Source of the DNA: JANXYW01 sp031400455
Lineage (GTDB): Bacteria > Chloroflexota > Dehalococcoidia > DSTF01 > JACRBR01
Reading direction: 5' to 3'
NCBI GenBank assembly: GCA_031400455.1
Contig: JANNPX010000025.1
Location: forward strand, 1 to 64,000
Length of the DNA stretch: 64,000 nucleotides
In this document: positions 1-8,310 of the stretch, piece after piece
Layout of the letters: each line of letters begins with the position of its first letter
How positions within the stretch are numbered: the first letter of the stretch is position 1
Program-made: the position numbers and the translations under genes
The notes under the pieces: model-generated
Seen by the model: only the letters and a program-made list of their open reading frames with translations
Database searches by the model: none
What the model was told of the DNA's origin: nothing

Positions 1-102
1 GTTCATGCTAGTCGGCGAATCGATCGCGGACAAGGCCGGTCGTGCGGGGTGCACGCTCGTCTGCTCTCGCCCTACGCCGCGCCTACGCGGCTGCCCATTG
101 CT

Positions 103-1470
103 CTACGAGGCGTTCGCCGCTTGCTCGCGGGCGGCCACTTCCTCGCGGAAGCGACGGACGGCCATGCGCAGCGCTTCTTCGGCGTCGAGGTCGCGTTCGC
201 GCGCCAGAGCGACGATGCTGAAGAGCACATCGCCCAGCTGTTCCGCAGTGATGGCGTCGGTGGCCGAAGTGAGGTCGCGGAGCATGCGGGCGGCGCTGTC
301 GGGCGGCGTCGCCGCACCGATGCCCGCCTTCGCGGCGCGGGACTGCACGGACTGCGCCTGCGCAAGCGCGGGCATCGCCTTCGGCACGGCGTCGAGGAGC
401 GGCGCATCGCCGCGCTCTTCCTTCTTGAGCGCGTCCCAGTTGCGGATCACATCGCCCGCGCCTTCGACCCGCACATCGCTGAAGACGTGTGGGTGGCGTC
501 GGATCAGTTTCGCCGTGATAGAGCCGATGACGTCTTCGATGACGAATTCGTCCGCATCCTCCGCGACCTGCGCCTGCAGCACGACCTGCATCAGCAGGTC
601 GCCGAGCTCCTCGGCCACCTTGTGCGGTTCACCGTCGTCGAGCGCATCCAGAGCTTCGTACGCCTCCTCGAGCAGGAACCGCTTCAGCGTCTGATGCGTC
701 TGCTCGAGGTCCCACGGGCAGCCGCCTTCCGGCGAACGCAGCTGCGCGACGACGGCACGCAGTCCCTCAAATGTGCGCACGTCGTTGGTCAGCGCCACAG
801 GCGGCAGGTACAGCGTCACGAGATGGTCGAAAGCGTCCGCGTGATCCAACCGCGCCAGTTCCGTTTCGATCACGTCGCCATCGTGCGTGCCGGCGGACCG
901 CACGATGCGGACCGGGTGGTCGTGGGGGTAGGCGTTCAACAGCGCCAGTTTCGCCCGCGATGCGGCGCGGCGGTCGTACACCTGGGCGATGACGGTGGGG
1001 CGCTCGGGCACGAGCATGCGGCGCCGGTCGCCCAGCGAGAGCGCGTCGAGGATAAGCAGCCCGTCGGTCAGCGGGTCGACGCCGATGGCCGTGGCGATCG
1101 TATCGACAAAGCTGACGCCGGCGACGATCCGTGTCGAGATCCCCGTTTCGGGCGCCCGGAGCAGCAACGAACGCACCGTCGCCTCCCCGAAGAGTGGGTG
1201 GCCGGGCACGGCATAGACGGCGCCTTCTGGCCGGGCTGCCAGTTCGAGTAGGCGTGTCACGATTGTGCGGTAGACGGCATCGAACGAGGGTTCGCGCTCG
1301 TAGATCTCGTCAAAGGACTCGTAGCGCGGCCCGTCGGGCAGCCCGGCGACCGTCGGGTGGCGCGACGTGCGCAGCCACACTTCCGACGCGGCCGCGATGA
1401 GATCGCGCGCTGCGACGGTCAGCAGCGACGCATCTCCCGGACCTAGACCAACGATGGTGAGCAGCCCCAT
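103..1470 (-). CDS. mazG: Tetrapyrrole methylase-MazG fusion (YabN type), nucleoside triphosphate pyrophosphohydrolase
   Basis: About 455 residues. The N-terminal third looks like a tetrapyrrole (corrin/porphyrin) methylase: GLGPGD sits at residues 8-13. The C-terminal half is a MazG pyrophosphohydrolase, with PEGGCPWD near residue 246 followed by the metal-binding helices EEAYEALD and EELGDLL. MazG enzymes hydrolyse non-canonical or excess NTPs to NMP and pyrophosphate; the role of the methylase part in such fusions is not established. An in-frame upstream ATG would add 33 residues of low-complexity sequence, so I place the start at the ATG directly before the methylase motif. The gene is divergent from the membrane protein gene that follows. 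Identification is firm, the exact substrate unknown. Confidence 0.9.
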   Translation of the reverse strand: MGLLTIVGLGPGDASLLTVAARDLIAAASEVWLRTSRHPTVAGLPDGPRYESFDEIYEREPSFDAVYRTIVTRLLELAARPEGAVYAVPGHPLFGEATVRSLLLRAPETGISTRIVAGVSFVDTIATAIGVDPLTDGLLILDALSLGDRRRMLVPERPTVIAQVYDRRAASRAKLALLNAYPHDHPVRIVRSAGTHDGDVIETELARLDHADAFDHLVTLYLPPVALTNDVRTFEGLRAVVAQLRSPEGGCPWDLEQTHQTLKRFLLEEAYEALDALDDGEPHKVAEELGDLLMQVVLQAQVAEDADEFVIEDVIGSITAKLIRRHPHVFSDVRVEGAGDVIRNWDALKKEERGDAPLLDAVPKAMPALAQAQSVQSRAAKAGIGAATPPDSAARMLRDLTSATDAITAEQLGDVLFSIVALARERDLDAEEALRMAVRRFREEVAAREQAANAS

Positions 1471-1590
1471 GAGGCCATTATCTCCCCGTCCCGGGCGCCG
1501 CGGTAGTTGACGCCAGGATCGCGTTTCGCATTGTGCTTTCATGGGCGCGAAGGTAGATACGCGCGCCACGACGGGAGTAAGCTCATCGAC

Positions 1591-2439
1591 ATGAACGACG
1601 CGAGGGCCGATCTCGTAGCGTCAGAAGCCCTTGACAAGCCGGATCCGGCTGATCACACTGCGGATGTCGTGGTGGCGGGGCGGCAGAGGGATACCCACAT
1701 GGGCTTCGCCCGTAGCGTCGCGACGCTCCTCTTCATCATCGCGCTCCCTGTTGCGCTGGTGACCACGAACATTCGCCTGCTGGCGAACGCGCCCGTCGTC
1801 TACGACTATTCGTTCGATCGCTACGACGCTGAGGACGCCACAGGTCTGTCGCGCGGCGACCTCGATGCCACGGCCGCCTCGTTGCGAGCTTACTTCAACA
1901 ACAGCGAACCGACCTTCTACCACAGCGTCACCGACGGCGGCCTGCCCAGTTCCGTCTTCAACGCGCGCGAGACGCGGCACATGGAGGACGTGAAGACACT
2001 CTTCGTCTGGATGAACCGGGTACAGGCGATCAGCGTCGTCCTCGTGCTCGCCTACACCGTGGCGTTCTTCGTCTGGGCGCGCGATAGCAGCCTGCGCCAA
2101 CTCGCGACGCAGAGCCTCGTCGGTCTCGGCCTCGGCGTCGCAATCATTGGCGGCGTTGGTATCTTCGCGGCGGTTGGGTTCGAGGCGGCCTCCACGCGCT
2201 TCCACGAATTGTTCTTCAACAACGATCTCTGGCTGCTGGATCCCGAGCGCGATCACCTCATCCAGATGTTCCCCGAGGCATTCTGGCGAGACATCACCAT
2301 CGTGCTCGGCGCCATGTGCGCGCTCGAAGCCGCGCTGATCGGCGCCATCGCCGGCATCTATGTGGCGAGCACACGTGGTGAGCGACGGCGAATCACATCG
2401 GCGATCGACGTCAACGCGTCGAACACGCAGGCGGCCTGA
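1591..2439 (+). CDS. TIGR01906/DUF1461-type integral membrane protein
   Basis: About 282 residues. It has a hydrophobic segment near residues 40-60, an extracytoplasmic region of about 90 residues and three further membrane segments. The signature FHELFFNNDLWLL followed by LIQMFPEAFW is what I associate with the TIGR01906 (DUF1461) family of Chloroflexi and Firmicutes membrane proteins, whose function is unknown. The ATG at 1591 is preferred over an upstream in-frame start because the extra residues look non-native and a GGAG lies upstream, though at long spacing. No operon partner is obvious; the next gene starts about 55 bases downstream in the same direction. Confidence 0.8.
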   Translation: MNDARADLVASEALDKPDPADHTADVVVAGRQRDTHMGFARSVATLLFIIALPVALVTTNIRLLANAPVVYDYSFDRYDAEDATGLSRGDLDATAASLRAYFNNSEPTFYHSVTDGGLPSSVFNARETRHMEDVKTLFVWMNRVQAISVVLVLAYTVAFFVWARDSSLRQLATQSLVGLGLGVAIIGGVGIFAAVGFEAASTRFHELFFNNDLWLLDPERDHLIQMFPEAFWRDITIVLGAMCALEAALIGAIAGIYVASTRGERRRITSAIDVNASNTQAA

Positions 2440-2493
2440 CTCTAGAACCCTCGTTGAGCGGGCCCTCGTCGTTTGCGATACTGGCGGCGCGCC

Positions 2494-3261
2494 ATGGAGC
2501 ATCCTGTTCGACTACCCCGCCACCGCGTCGCACTGCTGCTTGCGGCGGCTTTGGTCGGCGTCATCGCGACCTCCTGCTTCGCCCCTGCCGCTGAAGCAGA
2601 GCATCTGAGCTACGGTTGCCGCGATGGCCATCGCGTGGCGCTCACCTTCGATGACGGTCCCAACCCTCCATACACCGAGGAGATCCTGACGATACTGGTC
2701 GCCCATCGCGTAACGGCCACGTTCTTTGTCGAGGGGCAGGCGGTCGAAACCCATCATGAGTTGGTGACTCGTGAGTTGGAGGATGGCATGGCCGTCGGTT
2801 TGCACTCGTACGGGCACTCGCAGGACCTTCCTCTCATGACGAGGGCTGAGTTCGGCCGCGATCTGCAGCGCGCGGAGAAGGCGCTGGCAGCACCGCTCGG
2901 CTACACACCCGGGCTGTATCGCGCACCATACGGGCACATGAGCCGGAACATGCTGGTGGAGCTCCGAGCGCGCGGGTACATCTCCATCGGCTGGGAAGTC
3001 GACTCGACCGACTGGAGTTCGGCGAGCGCCGATCAGGTAGTGAGCAGTGTGCTGGATCAGGTGCAGCCGGGCAGCATCATTCTCATGCACGATGGCGGGG
3101 TGGGCGGCGGCAACCCCGACCGTTCGAACACCGTGGCGTCGCTGCCCCGCATCATCGACGGACTTCGGTCGCGCGGATACGCGTTCGCCACGGTGCCGGA
3201 GCTCACGGGCGCGCCGGGCGAACATGGCGAGGCGCGGAGGCCTGCGTGCTCGGCGAACTGA
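2494..3261 (+). CDS. Polysaccharide deacetylase (NodB homology domain), exported
   Basis: About 255 residues. A hydrophobic N-terminus ending in ATSC suggests a signal peptide or lipoprotein anchor. The catalytic domain has the complete carbohydrate esterase 4 set: TFDDGP (catalytic base and metal Asp), HSYGHS (metal His pair), RAPYGH and ILMHDGG (catalytic His). The family removes N- or O-acetyl groups from chitin-like, peptidoglycan or exopolysaccharide chains outside the membrane. A TTG 21 bases upstream is an alternative start. The stop overlaps the next gene by 16 bases, which suggests translational coupling with that polytopic membrane protein and a shared role in surface polysaccharide. 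Confidence 0.9.
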   Translation: MEHPVRLPRHRVALLLAAALVGVIATSCFAPAAEAEHLSYGCRDGHRVALTFDDGPNPPYTEEILTILVAHRVTATFFVEGQAVETHHELVTRELEDGMAVGLHSYGHSQDLPLMTRAEFGRDLQRAEKALAAPLGYTPGLYRAPYGHMSRNMLVELRARGYISIGWEVDSTDWSSASADQVVSSVLDQVQPGSIILMHDGGVGGGNPDRSNTVASLPRIIDGLRSRGYAFATVPELTGAPGEHGEARRPACSAN

Positions 3262-4592
3262 CGGCTCCTCCGCCACGTCGTGACGCCTTGCGTGCGATCG
3301 CGCTCTGGCACCGCCGCCTGCAGTACGCTATCGCCATCGCGGCGCTTCTGGGTGTTGCGGCGCTGTGCGTGATGATCTTGCGCCGCGCGTTCCTGTTGGG
3401 GTCCGACTCTGCGAACGACTACGCGCACGTCTGGTACATATCCGACCAGGTATTCCATCACGGACGGCTCCCGTTGCACATTGCGAATCTGGAGTCGGGC
3501 GACGCGCTGACGTTCCCGTACGCCGTCGTGCCGTGGCTTGTCGCCGCAGTGCCGTACGCGATCATCGGCGACCGCGCTGTCACGATCATGATGGTGGCGG
3601 GGTTCGTCCTGTACGGTTACGCCGCGACGCGGGCGCGGCCAGCGCTGCGCGATCCTCGGCTGCTGGCGATCATCTACGCCAATACGTTTCTCATCGAGGG
3701 TCTGGTCTCGTTCCAGATGGCGTTCATCTGGTCGTGCGCGTTCTTCTTCCTGTGCATCGAGGCCGTGGACCATCGCCGGTGGTCGCTCGCGGGCACGCTG
3801 GCGGTCCTCGCGATCACGACGCATCCGTTCGCCGGGGCCGTGACGGTCGGTGGATATGCGATCTACGTGGCGGTCCGCCGTCCAGGCGACGTTGCGAAGC
3901 TCGCGTTGACGATGGCGGTAGCAGCCCTAGTGATCCTCCCGTTTGCCGCGTACGTCTATTCAGCACCTGCTGCCGGCTACACGAAGCATCAAGACCTGAT
4001 CGGTACGCTCCGCTGGATCGCGCGGTACCGAGGCGCGGTGGTGCTCCTGCCGCTCGCGGCATCAGCGTTTGCGCCGGCGTTCCGAGCGGCGTTCCTGGTC
4101 GTCTTTGCTGCGATGGCGCTGGTGTTCGCTGATCGGCTCGACGCAAAGAAGGTCGATACGGTCGGCATCACCAACGCATCGCACCCGTTCTACGGCGACT
4201 TCATCGCATCACCGCAGTTCGATCGCGACCTCCGCTACCGCGTACTCGAGCCAAACGACTGGGAGGACGGCGCGTACCAGTTGATCCGTGGTGGCGCTGT
4301 GCTGACGCAAGAATTCTTCGACCAGAGCCAGTTCCGCCGTTGGTGGAATACGCCGGATCAGTACACATGCTTTCTGGGTGCCAAGGGCGTTGATGTCGTG
4401 CTGCTGGAGCGGTCGTACCCCTGGAAGTTCGTGCAGAACGAGGACGTGCGCCTGCGCGAACTCGCGCGTCAAGGGCAAGCGCGCGTGTTCTTCACGGGAC
4501 GCGATCCCGACGGGCGCGGGCCGGAGTTCGTGGCGTACGACGTGCGGGACGTTCGCCAGAATGGGGCCCGTCTGTCCGAGTGCAGGCTCTAA
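3246..4592 (+). CDS. Polytopic membrane protein, possible GT-C-like glycosyltransferase
   Basis: About 448 residues starting with GTG inside the end of the deacetylase gene. Roughly eight to ten hydrophobic helices occupy residues 25-290, followed by a soluble C-terminal part of about 150 residues. The architecture resembles GT-C enzymes or other large lipid-linked-sugar membrane proteins, but I see no diagnostic catalytic motif; an Asp pair early in the first loop (GSDSAND) is only suggestive. The overlap with a polysaccharide deacetylase supports a role in cell-surface glycan assembly. Function is an inference; that it is a real membrane protein is well supported by the hydrophobic pattern. 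Confidence 0.75.
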   Translation: MLGELTAPPPRRDALRAIALWHRRLQYAIAIAALLGVAALCVMILRRAFLLGSDSANDYAHVWYISDQVFHHGRLPLHIANLESGDALTFPYAVVPWLVAAVPYAIIGDRAVTIMMVAGFVLYGYAATRARPALRDPRLLAIIYANTFLIEGLVSFQMAFIWSCAFFFLCIEAVDHRRWSLAGTLAVLAITTHPFAGAVTVGGYAIYVAVRRPGDVAKLALTMAVAALVILPFAAYVYSAPAAGYTKHQDLIGTLRWIARYRGAVVLLPLAASAFAPAFRAAFLVVFAAMALVFADRLDAKKVDTVGITNASHPFYGDFIASPQFDRDLRYRVLEPNDWEDGAYQLIRGGAVLTQEFFDQSQFRRWWNTPDQYTCFLGAKGVDVVLLERSYPWKFVQNEDVRLRELARQGQARVFFTGRDPDGRGPEFVAYDVRDVRQNGARLSECRL

Positions 4593-4601
4593 CCGCGACG
4601 A

Positions 4602-4814
4602 TTACTTCCGCAGGTCGATGGGGATGTACGTGAACGGGACGGGGTCGCGGTCGAGTGAGTTCAGGCGCACGAGCGCGTACTTGAGCCAGCCGTTCGCTTC
4701 ATCGAGCCAGGACAGCGGCGGGTTGAGTTGATGCAGGTCGCGCCGCAACGCCTCCTCGTGAAGCTGGGTGAGGATCGCGTTGAGTTGGCTGGAAAGCTCA
4801 GCAAGGCGGTCCAT
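4602..4814 (-). CDS. Small hypothetical protein
   Basis: About 70 residues, soluble, helical in the first half (MDRLAELSSQLNAILTQLHE) and ending in a Pro-rich tail with YIPIDLRK. I do not recognise a family. The start is chosen at the inner ATG because a TATAAT -10 hexamer on the minus strand (4847-4852) would place transcription start near 4840, upstream of this ATG but downstream of the longer reading. It converges with the preceding plus-strand membrane protein gene, with only 9 bases between the stops. Confidence 0.6.
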   Translation of the reverse strand: MDRLAELSSQLNAILTQLHEEALRRDLHQLNPPLSWLDEANGWLKYALVRLNSLDRDPVPFTYIPIDLRK

Positions 4815-4846
4815 CGCATGCCTCCATGCACCGGGTGGACGCACCG

Positions 4847-4852
4847 ATTATA
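4847..4852 (-). promoter_or_regulatory. Candidate -10 element for the small hypothetical gene
   Basis: A perfect TATAAT on the minus strand, about 33 bases upstream of the ATG at 4814. No strong -35 hexamer is seen at 17 bases; TAGTAA is the nearest candidate. Confidence 0.45.
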
Positions 4853-5000
4853 GTCCCGTCAAGAAGGCGTTACTATCCCCCGCGCACGGCAAAACGTGCG
4901 GAAATCTGCCGCAGGCGCTGCGATTCGCTTCGCCCCGCCATCGGCTAGCATGAAGACGCGCGCCGCAGACCAGCGCCACCAGCCGGAAGGTACCTAACGC

Positions 5001-5675
5001 ATGAAGTTTGAAGACCTGCGCCACGGCATCGACGTGGTGAGCGCCGACGGCCACAAGCTCGGCTCGCTGAGCCGCGTTGTCGTCCAGAAGGACACGCTGA
5101 CGATTACGCATATCGTTGTGGATACCGGCATCCTGCGCAGCGGCACTCCGTTGTGGGAGGGGGGTTGGGGCCTCGGCCACGACCGCGTCGTCCCCCTGGG
5201 AGCGCTCGCGCGCGTCACCTCCGAAGCGGCGCACCTGACGATGACGGCTGACGAGTTTCGCGATCTCTCCATCGACTACAACACCAAGCAGCTCCAGCCG
5301 CTGCCGGACGCCAAGCCCGGTCAACTCGATGCGTCCGACCTGCAGCGCATCGCCATGTCGATTCCGGGCGAGCCGGGAGCGTACATCCTCAGCGACGTGT
5401 TCGCGAAGGCTCCGGACGAGGTCGACATCCGCAAGGATTCCGCTGTCTGGCGCCTGAATCCGCACGAGAAGATCGGCGAGGTCGAGCGCGTCGAGTACGA
5501 CGGCGCGACGAAGAAAGTCACGCAACTCGTCATCCGCCGCGGCCACTTCTTCTCGAAGGACGTGATCCTGCCGGTCTCGTACATCGTAGAGGTCGTCGAA
5601 ATCCTCGAAGGCGTTGTGCGCGTCGAGATCAGCGACCAGCAGCTCGAAGCGCTGGCGGAGTTCCACGCCGGCTAG
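5001..5675 (+). CDS. PRC-barrel domain protein
   Basis: About 224 residues with two related beta-rich halves: residues 1-75 (GIDVVSADGHKLGSLSRVVV) and about 115-200 (DIRKDSAVWRLNPHEKIGEV), each matching the PRC-barrel/DUF2171 pattern in which a short barrel carries a GxV..V motif. PRC-barrel proteins occur in photosynthetic reaction centres, RimM and many stress-related bacterial proteins; this one has no membrane segment or fused domain, so its partner is unknown. The gene precedes the SDR gene by 15 bases and probably shares its transcript. Confidence 0.8.
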   Translation: MKFEDLRHGIDVVSADGHKLGSLSRVVVQKDTLTITHIVVDTGILRSGTPLWEGGWGLGHDRVVPLGALARVTSEAAHLTMTADEFRDLSIDYNTKQLQPLPDAKPGQLDASDLQRIAMSIPGEPGAYILSDVFAKAPDEVDIRKDSAVWRLNPHEKIGEVERVEYDGATKKVTQLVIRRGHFFSKDVILPVSYIVEVVEILEGVVRVEISDQQLEALAEFHAG

Positions 5676-5690
5676 CAGACTGGAGCGCGC

Positions 5691-6515
5691 ATGTCCGTCG
5701 TCCTGATCACCGGCTGCAGCTCCGGCTTCGGCAAGCTCGCCGCGATCGCCTTCGCGAAGCGCGGCGACACCGTCTTCGCGTCGATGCGCAATCTCGACCG
5801 CGCGCAGCCGCTGCGCGATGAAGCGGCCGCGGCGGGTGTGACGGTCGAAGTGATCCAGCTCGATGTTACGGACCGCGCTTCCGTTGATGCGGCGGTCGCG
5901 CGCGTCATCCAGGGTGCCGGACGCATCGATGTGCTGGTGAACAATGCGGGCATTGGCGCTGTTGCACCCACGGAAGAGTTCACCGACGACGAGTTCACGC
6001 GCGTGTTCGACACCAATGTGTTCGGTGTGCTCCGCGTCACGCGCGCCGTCGTGCCGCACATGCGCGCGCAGCACAGCGGCCGCATCGTCAACGTCGGCTC
6101 GCTCGCGGGCATCGTCGCGTCGCCGTTCCGCGGCATCTACTCGGCGTCGAAGGCCGCCGTCGAAGCGATCACCGACGCGATGTTCTACGAACTGCTGGGA
6201 TTCGGCGTGCACGTCTGCGTGATCGAGCCCGGCTACTTCGAAACGGCGATCTCAGACAACCGAATGGCCATGCGGCGCGATGCCGCTACGTCGCCGTACG
6301 CAGAGATGGAACGGCGGCTCGAGAACTCGGCCAGTTCGTTCCGGGCGGATCCTCAGCCGGTCGCCGACATCATCGTCGAAGCGGCGACAACCGCGGAGCC
6401 GAAGCGCCGCTACCCGGTGGGGAAGGACGCCGAGGCGATCGCGCCGCTGCACAAGAAGCTGTCCGATGACGAGTTCGAGCAGCTCATGCGCCAGACGCTC
6501 AAGCTCTGGGACTAG
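5691..6515 (+). CDS. Short-chain dehydrogenase/reductase (SDR)
   Basis: About 274 residues, the normal classical SDR length. The NAD(P)-binding TGCSSGFG is at residues 7-14, NNAG near 85-88, a catalytic Ser in VGSLAG and the YSASK Tyr/Lys pair near residue 150, so the catalytic machinery is complete. The substrate cannot be deduced; the EPGYFET segment after the active site resembles SDRs acting on ketones or retinol-like alcohols. It lies between the PRC-barrel gene and the dihydropteroate synthase-like gene, with a 2-base gap to the latter. Confidence 0.9.
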   Translation: MSVVLITGCSSGFGKLAAIAFAKRGDTVFASMRNLDRAQPLRDEAAAAGVTVEVIQLDVTDRASVDAAVARVIQGAGRIDVLVNNAGIGAVAPTEEFTDDEFTRVFDTNVFGVLRVTRAVVPHMRAQHSGRIVNVGSLAGIVASPFRGIYSASKAAVEAITDAMFYELLGFGVHVCVIEPGYFETAISDNRMAMRRDAATSPYAEMERRLENSASSFRADPQPVADIIVEAATTAEPKRRYPVGKDAEAIAPLHKKLSDDEFEQLMRQTLKLWD

Positions 6516-6517
6516 CG

Positions 6518-7456
6518 TTGGCTGCCGCACGCCCACCGCTCCGCGCCCGTGGCCATCTGCTGCCGCTCGGCGCGCGGACGTGCGTGATGGCGATTCTCAA
6601 TCTCACCGGCAACTCGTTCTCGGGCGACGGCACCGGTGCTGATCTGGACGAGGCTGTCCGCCGTGCAGTTGAGGCCGCGGCCGAAGGCGCCGACATCATC
6701 GACGTTGGTGCGGAGAGCGCGCGTGCGGACGTGCCCGTCCGCGATGCGAGCGAAGAGGCGCACCTCGTCGGGGAGGCCGTGCGGCGGATCGCGGCCGAGA
6801 CGAACATCCTGATCTCAGTCGATACGTACAAGCAGCCAGTGGCCGAGGCAGCGCTTCAGTCGGGCGCATGCATCGTCAACGATATCGGCGGCTTCATGTA
6901 CGACGCGGGCACCGCCACGGCAGCCGCGAAGTATGGCGCGGCGCTCGTTATCAACTACACGTACGAGCGCCCCAAGATCCGGCCCACCGAGCCACCGCGG
7001 TACGACGATCTGATCGGCGAGCACACGGCGTTCTTCCGCGACCGCATCGCCACCGCAGAGGCAGCCGGTGTTGCCGCTGATTCGCTGATCCTCGATCCGG
7101 GCATCGCTTTCGGTAAGTCGCACGACGAGGATCTGCAGGTGCTGCGCCGTCTCAGCGAGTTCCACGCTCTGGGCCGCCCGTTGCTCGTGGCGGCTTCACG
7201 CAAGCACTTCATCGGCAGCGTGACGGGCCTGCCGCCGAACGAGCGCGACGAAGCGACCGCCGCCGTCACGGCGCTGAACATCGCCTACGGCGCAGACATT
7301 GTGCGCGTGCACGACGTTCGCACGAGCGTCCGCGCAGCCCGCATCGCCGACGCGATTGTCCGAGCGCGGCCCGGCGCCTACGCCGCGACACAGGAGTCGT
7401 GGCCATGGTGGAGTGAAGCGAAGCCGATTTCTGGAACCACCATCAAGAAGGACTGA
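6518..7456 (+). CDS. folP: Dihydropteroate synthase-like protein with altered substrate loops
   Basis: About 312 residues from a TTG start 2 bases after the SDR stop. The TIM-barrel dihydropteroate synthase framework is clear: AILNLTGNSFS (normally LNVTPDSFSDGG), DIIDVGAESA (normally GGESTRPG), SVDTYK, IVNDIGG, LDPGIAFGK, AASRKHFIG and VRVHDV. Pterin-site residues (Asp of SVDT, Asn of VND, Asp of DPG, Lys of SRK, Arg and His of VRVH) are kept. The two mobile loops that form the p-aminobenzoate pocket are changed, and the usual MHM is INY. It may be the genuine folate enzyme of this lineage or a DHPS-like paralogue; no other folate gene is adjacent. Confidence 0.8.
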   Translation: MAAARPPLRARGHLLPLGARTCVMAILNLTGNSFSGDGTGADLDEAVRRAVEAAAEGADIIDVGAESARADVPVRDASEEAHLVGEAVRRIAAETNILISVDTYKQPVAEAALQSGACIVNDIGGFMYDAGTATAAAKYGAALVINYTYERPKIRPTEPPRYDDLIGEHTAFFRDRIATAEAAGVAADSLILDPGIAFGKSHDEDLQVLRRLSEFHALGRPLLVAASRKHFIGSVTGLPPNERDEATAAVTALNIAYGADIVRVHDVRTSVRAARIADAIVRARPGAYAATQESWPWWSEAKPISGTTIKKD

Positions 7457-7468
7457 GTTCGCGCGCTC

Positions 7469-8233
7469 TCACACCGAGTGAAAACTTCCCTCCGCCGTCA
7501 TCAGGTGCCGCACATCGTTCAGCGAGTAGAGCGCGCGGATGCCCTCCGCGCCGGCGACGACGTGCACGGACGTGTGCGCGGGGCGGAAGAACATGTCGTA
7601 TTTCGAGCCTATGATGTGGCCGACGTATGCGTTGATGACGCCGCCGTGGCAAGCGATCGCGATGCGCTCGCCAGGGTGGGTGATGATGATGCCCTCGATG
7701 GCGTTGATCACGCGCTTGCGGAAGTCGTGGCTGGATTCCGAGAACGGGTAGACGTCCCAGCTCTTCTCGATCACCATCCGCTGCCGTGTGCCGATCAGAG
7801 CCAGCCGTCCGATGTGTTCCAGCGGTGTCTTATCCGGCGGGACATCGCGAAACACGCCCACCTCCTGCAGGTCGTCCACGATGATCGGCTCCAGCCGGTG
7901 GTGGCGGGCGATCTGGATGCCCGTATCGTGCGCGCGGCGCAGGGGGCTCGCGTACACGTGGTCGATGCGCTGCGTCGAGAGCGATTCGCCAACCAGTCGC
8001 GCTTGTGTGCGGCCGAGTTCGCTCAGCGGCGGGTCGATGATCTGCGAGACGGGGCCCGTCGGGTCGTAGTCTTGCTGGCCATGGCGTACGAGCAGTACTT
8101 CAGTGATGTCTTCCCGCCCGGAGAGGAACGCCACGTCAAACGGCGCCGGCATCCGCTGCCGCGCCGCGCGCTCGTCTACCTCCCGCGCCACAGCCTCATC
8201 CGCGGTGCGCGCGTCGTGTTCGCCGTCTGCCAT
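7469..8233 (-). CDS. Histidine phosphatase (phosphoglycerate mutase-like)
   Basis: About 254 residues. The catalytic LVRHGQ lies near residue 50, a second-half Glu region near 120 and ACHGGVINA near residue 195 supplies the second His, so both catalytic histidines are present. An Arg in SPLRRAHDTG completes the phosphate pocket. The first 40 residues are Ala/Arg/Glu-rich and may be a non-conserved extension. Members act as phosphatases on sugar phosphates, nucleotides or cobalamin precursors, and the sequence does not choose among these. The gene is convergent with the dihydropteroate synthase-like gene (12 bases between stops). A perfect palindrome lies about 60 bases upstream of its start. 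Confidence 0.85.
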   Translation of the reverse strand: MADGEHDARTADEAVAREVDERAARQRMPAPFDVAFLSGREDITEVLLVRHGQQDYDPTGPVSQIIDPPLSELGRTQARLVGESLSTQRIDHVYASPLRRAHDTGIQIARHHRLEPIIVDDLQEVGVFRDVPPDKTPLEHIGRLALIGTRQRMVIEKSWDVYPFSESSHDFRKRVINAIEGIIITHPGERIAIACHGGVINAYVGHIIGSKYDMFFRPAHTSVHVVAGAEGIRALYSLNDVRHLMTAEGSFHSV

Positions 8234-8290
8234 CTCGCCTCCGGGATCTCGGTTCGTATCGCTGTATGCGATCAGCTTAGCGCAGCCGCA

Positions 8291-8305
8291 TTAACGAGTC
8301 GTTAA
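8291..8305. promoter_or_regulatory. Palindromic operator-like site upstream of the phosphatase gene
   Basis: TTAACGA-G-TCGTTAA, a perfect 7-bp inverted repeat around one base, in the gap between the secreted-protein gene end (8311) and the phosphatase start (8233). Size and position suit a dimeric repressor site; a hairpin this AT-rich is unlikely to terminate transcription. Confidence 0.4.
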
Positions 8306-8310
8306 GGTGT

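Noticed and set aside
4848..6212. 454-codon minus-strand open frame
   Set aside because: Lies opposite the PRC-barrel and SDR genes, with composition of a shadow frame.
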